A DNA stretch of 6,162 nucleotides from assembly GCA_900756495.1 (NCBI GenBank), contig CAAEKI010000259.1:1-6162 (forward strand), read 5' to 3'. The DNA is from an uncultured Oscillospiraceae bacterium. Lineage in GTDB: Bacteria; Bacillota; Clostridia; Oscillospirales; Oscillospiraceae. Position 1 is the stretch's first letter. Every line of letters starts with the position of its first letter. The translations under genes and the position numbers were made by a program. Below are positions 5,711 to 6,162 of the stretch, piece by piece. The notes under the pieces are model-generated. The model had not been told where the DNA came from and searched no databases. It worked only from the letters and a program-made list of their open reading frames with translations.

Positions 5711-6162
5711 CAGGCTCCCTCCTCTCCCACCAGTCCCAGCTTGCGCAGGGTCTTTGCTGTGGGTACGCCTTCCGTATCCCAGCCCCGTGCGGCGTAGTAG
5801 GCCGCCTTCATCCGATCCAGCGGCACGCGGGTCCTCGGGTCGTCCGGATCCTGAGGAACCTCGGTGAGACGCTTTGGCAGCGTGTCGTCCCTGGCAGTCA
5901 CGCCAAATCGGTGATTGACGCTGCGCTCCAGCGTATACCCCCGGCTGCCCACTTTCATGTAGTGCCCGAACGTCATGGGCATCCCTACCGCGTACTCAAA
6001 GGCCTTGGTATGGTGGAAAATCGGGGAGAGGTGGATACAGGCCAGCTCGGGATACCTGTTCAGTATCCGCACCACCCACCCTAAATGGGGCAGCAGCTTG
6101 TTTACCATCCGTGTGTACCAGGCGTTTGGCTTGGAAATCAGGGGAGCCGGAAAAAAAGCGTA
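5710..6162 (-). CDS. Aldehyde:ferredoxin oxidoreductase family protein, C-terminal 150 residues
   Basis: The frame is open from the right edge to the TGA at 5712-5710, giving the last 150 residues; the usual length is about 600, so roughly three quarters lies outside the window. The C-terminal AOR signature is clear: TLERSVNHRFG (77-87 of the visible part), RDDTLPKR (91-98), and YYAARGWDTEGVPTAKTLRKLGL (122-144, given by position). These enzymes hold a tungsten (less often molybdenum) bis-pyranopterin and a [4Fe-4S] cluster and interconvert aldehydes and carboxylic acids with ferredoxin-level electrons in the cytoplasm. Cys42 of the visible part lies 37 residues before the ER motif, about where the fourth cluster ligand of Pyrococcus AOR sits; the three other ligands would be upstream, off the window. 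The MoaD-like gene and four-cluster ferredoxin that follow support a bacterial AOR/WOR-type complex. Substrate range cannot be judged from this part. It is cut by the window, not visibly broken. Confidence 0.93.
   Translation of the reverse strand, partial: YAFFPAPLISKPNAWYTRMVNKLLPHLGWVVRILNRYPELACIHLSPIFHHTKAFEYAVGMPMTFGHYMKVGSRGYTLERSVNHRFGVTARDDTLPKRLTEVPQDPDDPRTRVPLDRMKAAYYAARGWDTEGVPTAKTLRKLGLVGEEGA

Overview
The window looks like chromosomal DNA from a GC-rich, anaerobic, gut-type member of the Clostridia, perhaps Oscillospiraceae (Flavonifractor/Pseudoflavonifractor-like). This rests on gene content: an HPr with both the His15 and Ser46 regulatory sites, a Firmicutes-type MutS2, a VanW-domain protein, tungsten-type aldehyde oxidoreductase genes, and strong AGGAGG ribosome binding sites. 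The lineage is inferred from resemblance and no search was run. Every gene I can support lies on the minus strand, so transcription runs from the right edge to the left. The long plus-strand open frames are antisense shadows.

Right part (about 3765-6162): a tightly packed metabolic operon. In transcription order it holds the C-terminal end of an aldehyde:ferredoxin oxidoreductase (AOR) family enzyme cut by the window edge, a MoaD/ThiS-like sulfur carrier overlapping it by one base, a polyferredoxin with four [4Fe-4S] motifs, and an iron-dependent alcohol dehydrogenase. Junctions are -1, +10 and +13 bases, and each ribosome binding site lies on or next to the previous stop. Together they read as a module linking carboxylic acid, aldehyde and alcohol: a pterin-metal oxidoreductase, its cofactor sulfur donor, its electron-transfer partner, and a dehydrogenase that handles the same aldehyde.

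Middle (1213-3764): a 176-base gap with a GC-rich hairpin and an AT-rich promoter-like stretch, then a complete mutS2 (791 aa) with MutS ATPase, coiled coil, KOW-like and Smr parts.

Left part (1-1212): a 157-base gap with a good sigma-A-type promoter, then the gene for HPr (87 aa) closed by a strong intrinsic terminator with A and T tracts on both sides. Only 21 bases beyond the terminator begins a VanW-family gene that runs off the left edge. There is no room for a separate promoter between terminator and start codon.

Most of the window is ordinary, well-recognised chromosomal sequence. The two points that most deserve a second look are the aldehyde/alcohol operon and the terminator placed directly in front of the vanW-like gene. 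I saw no CRISPR array, tRNA, rRNA, insertion sequence, or convincing new system.
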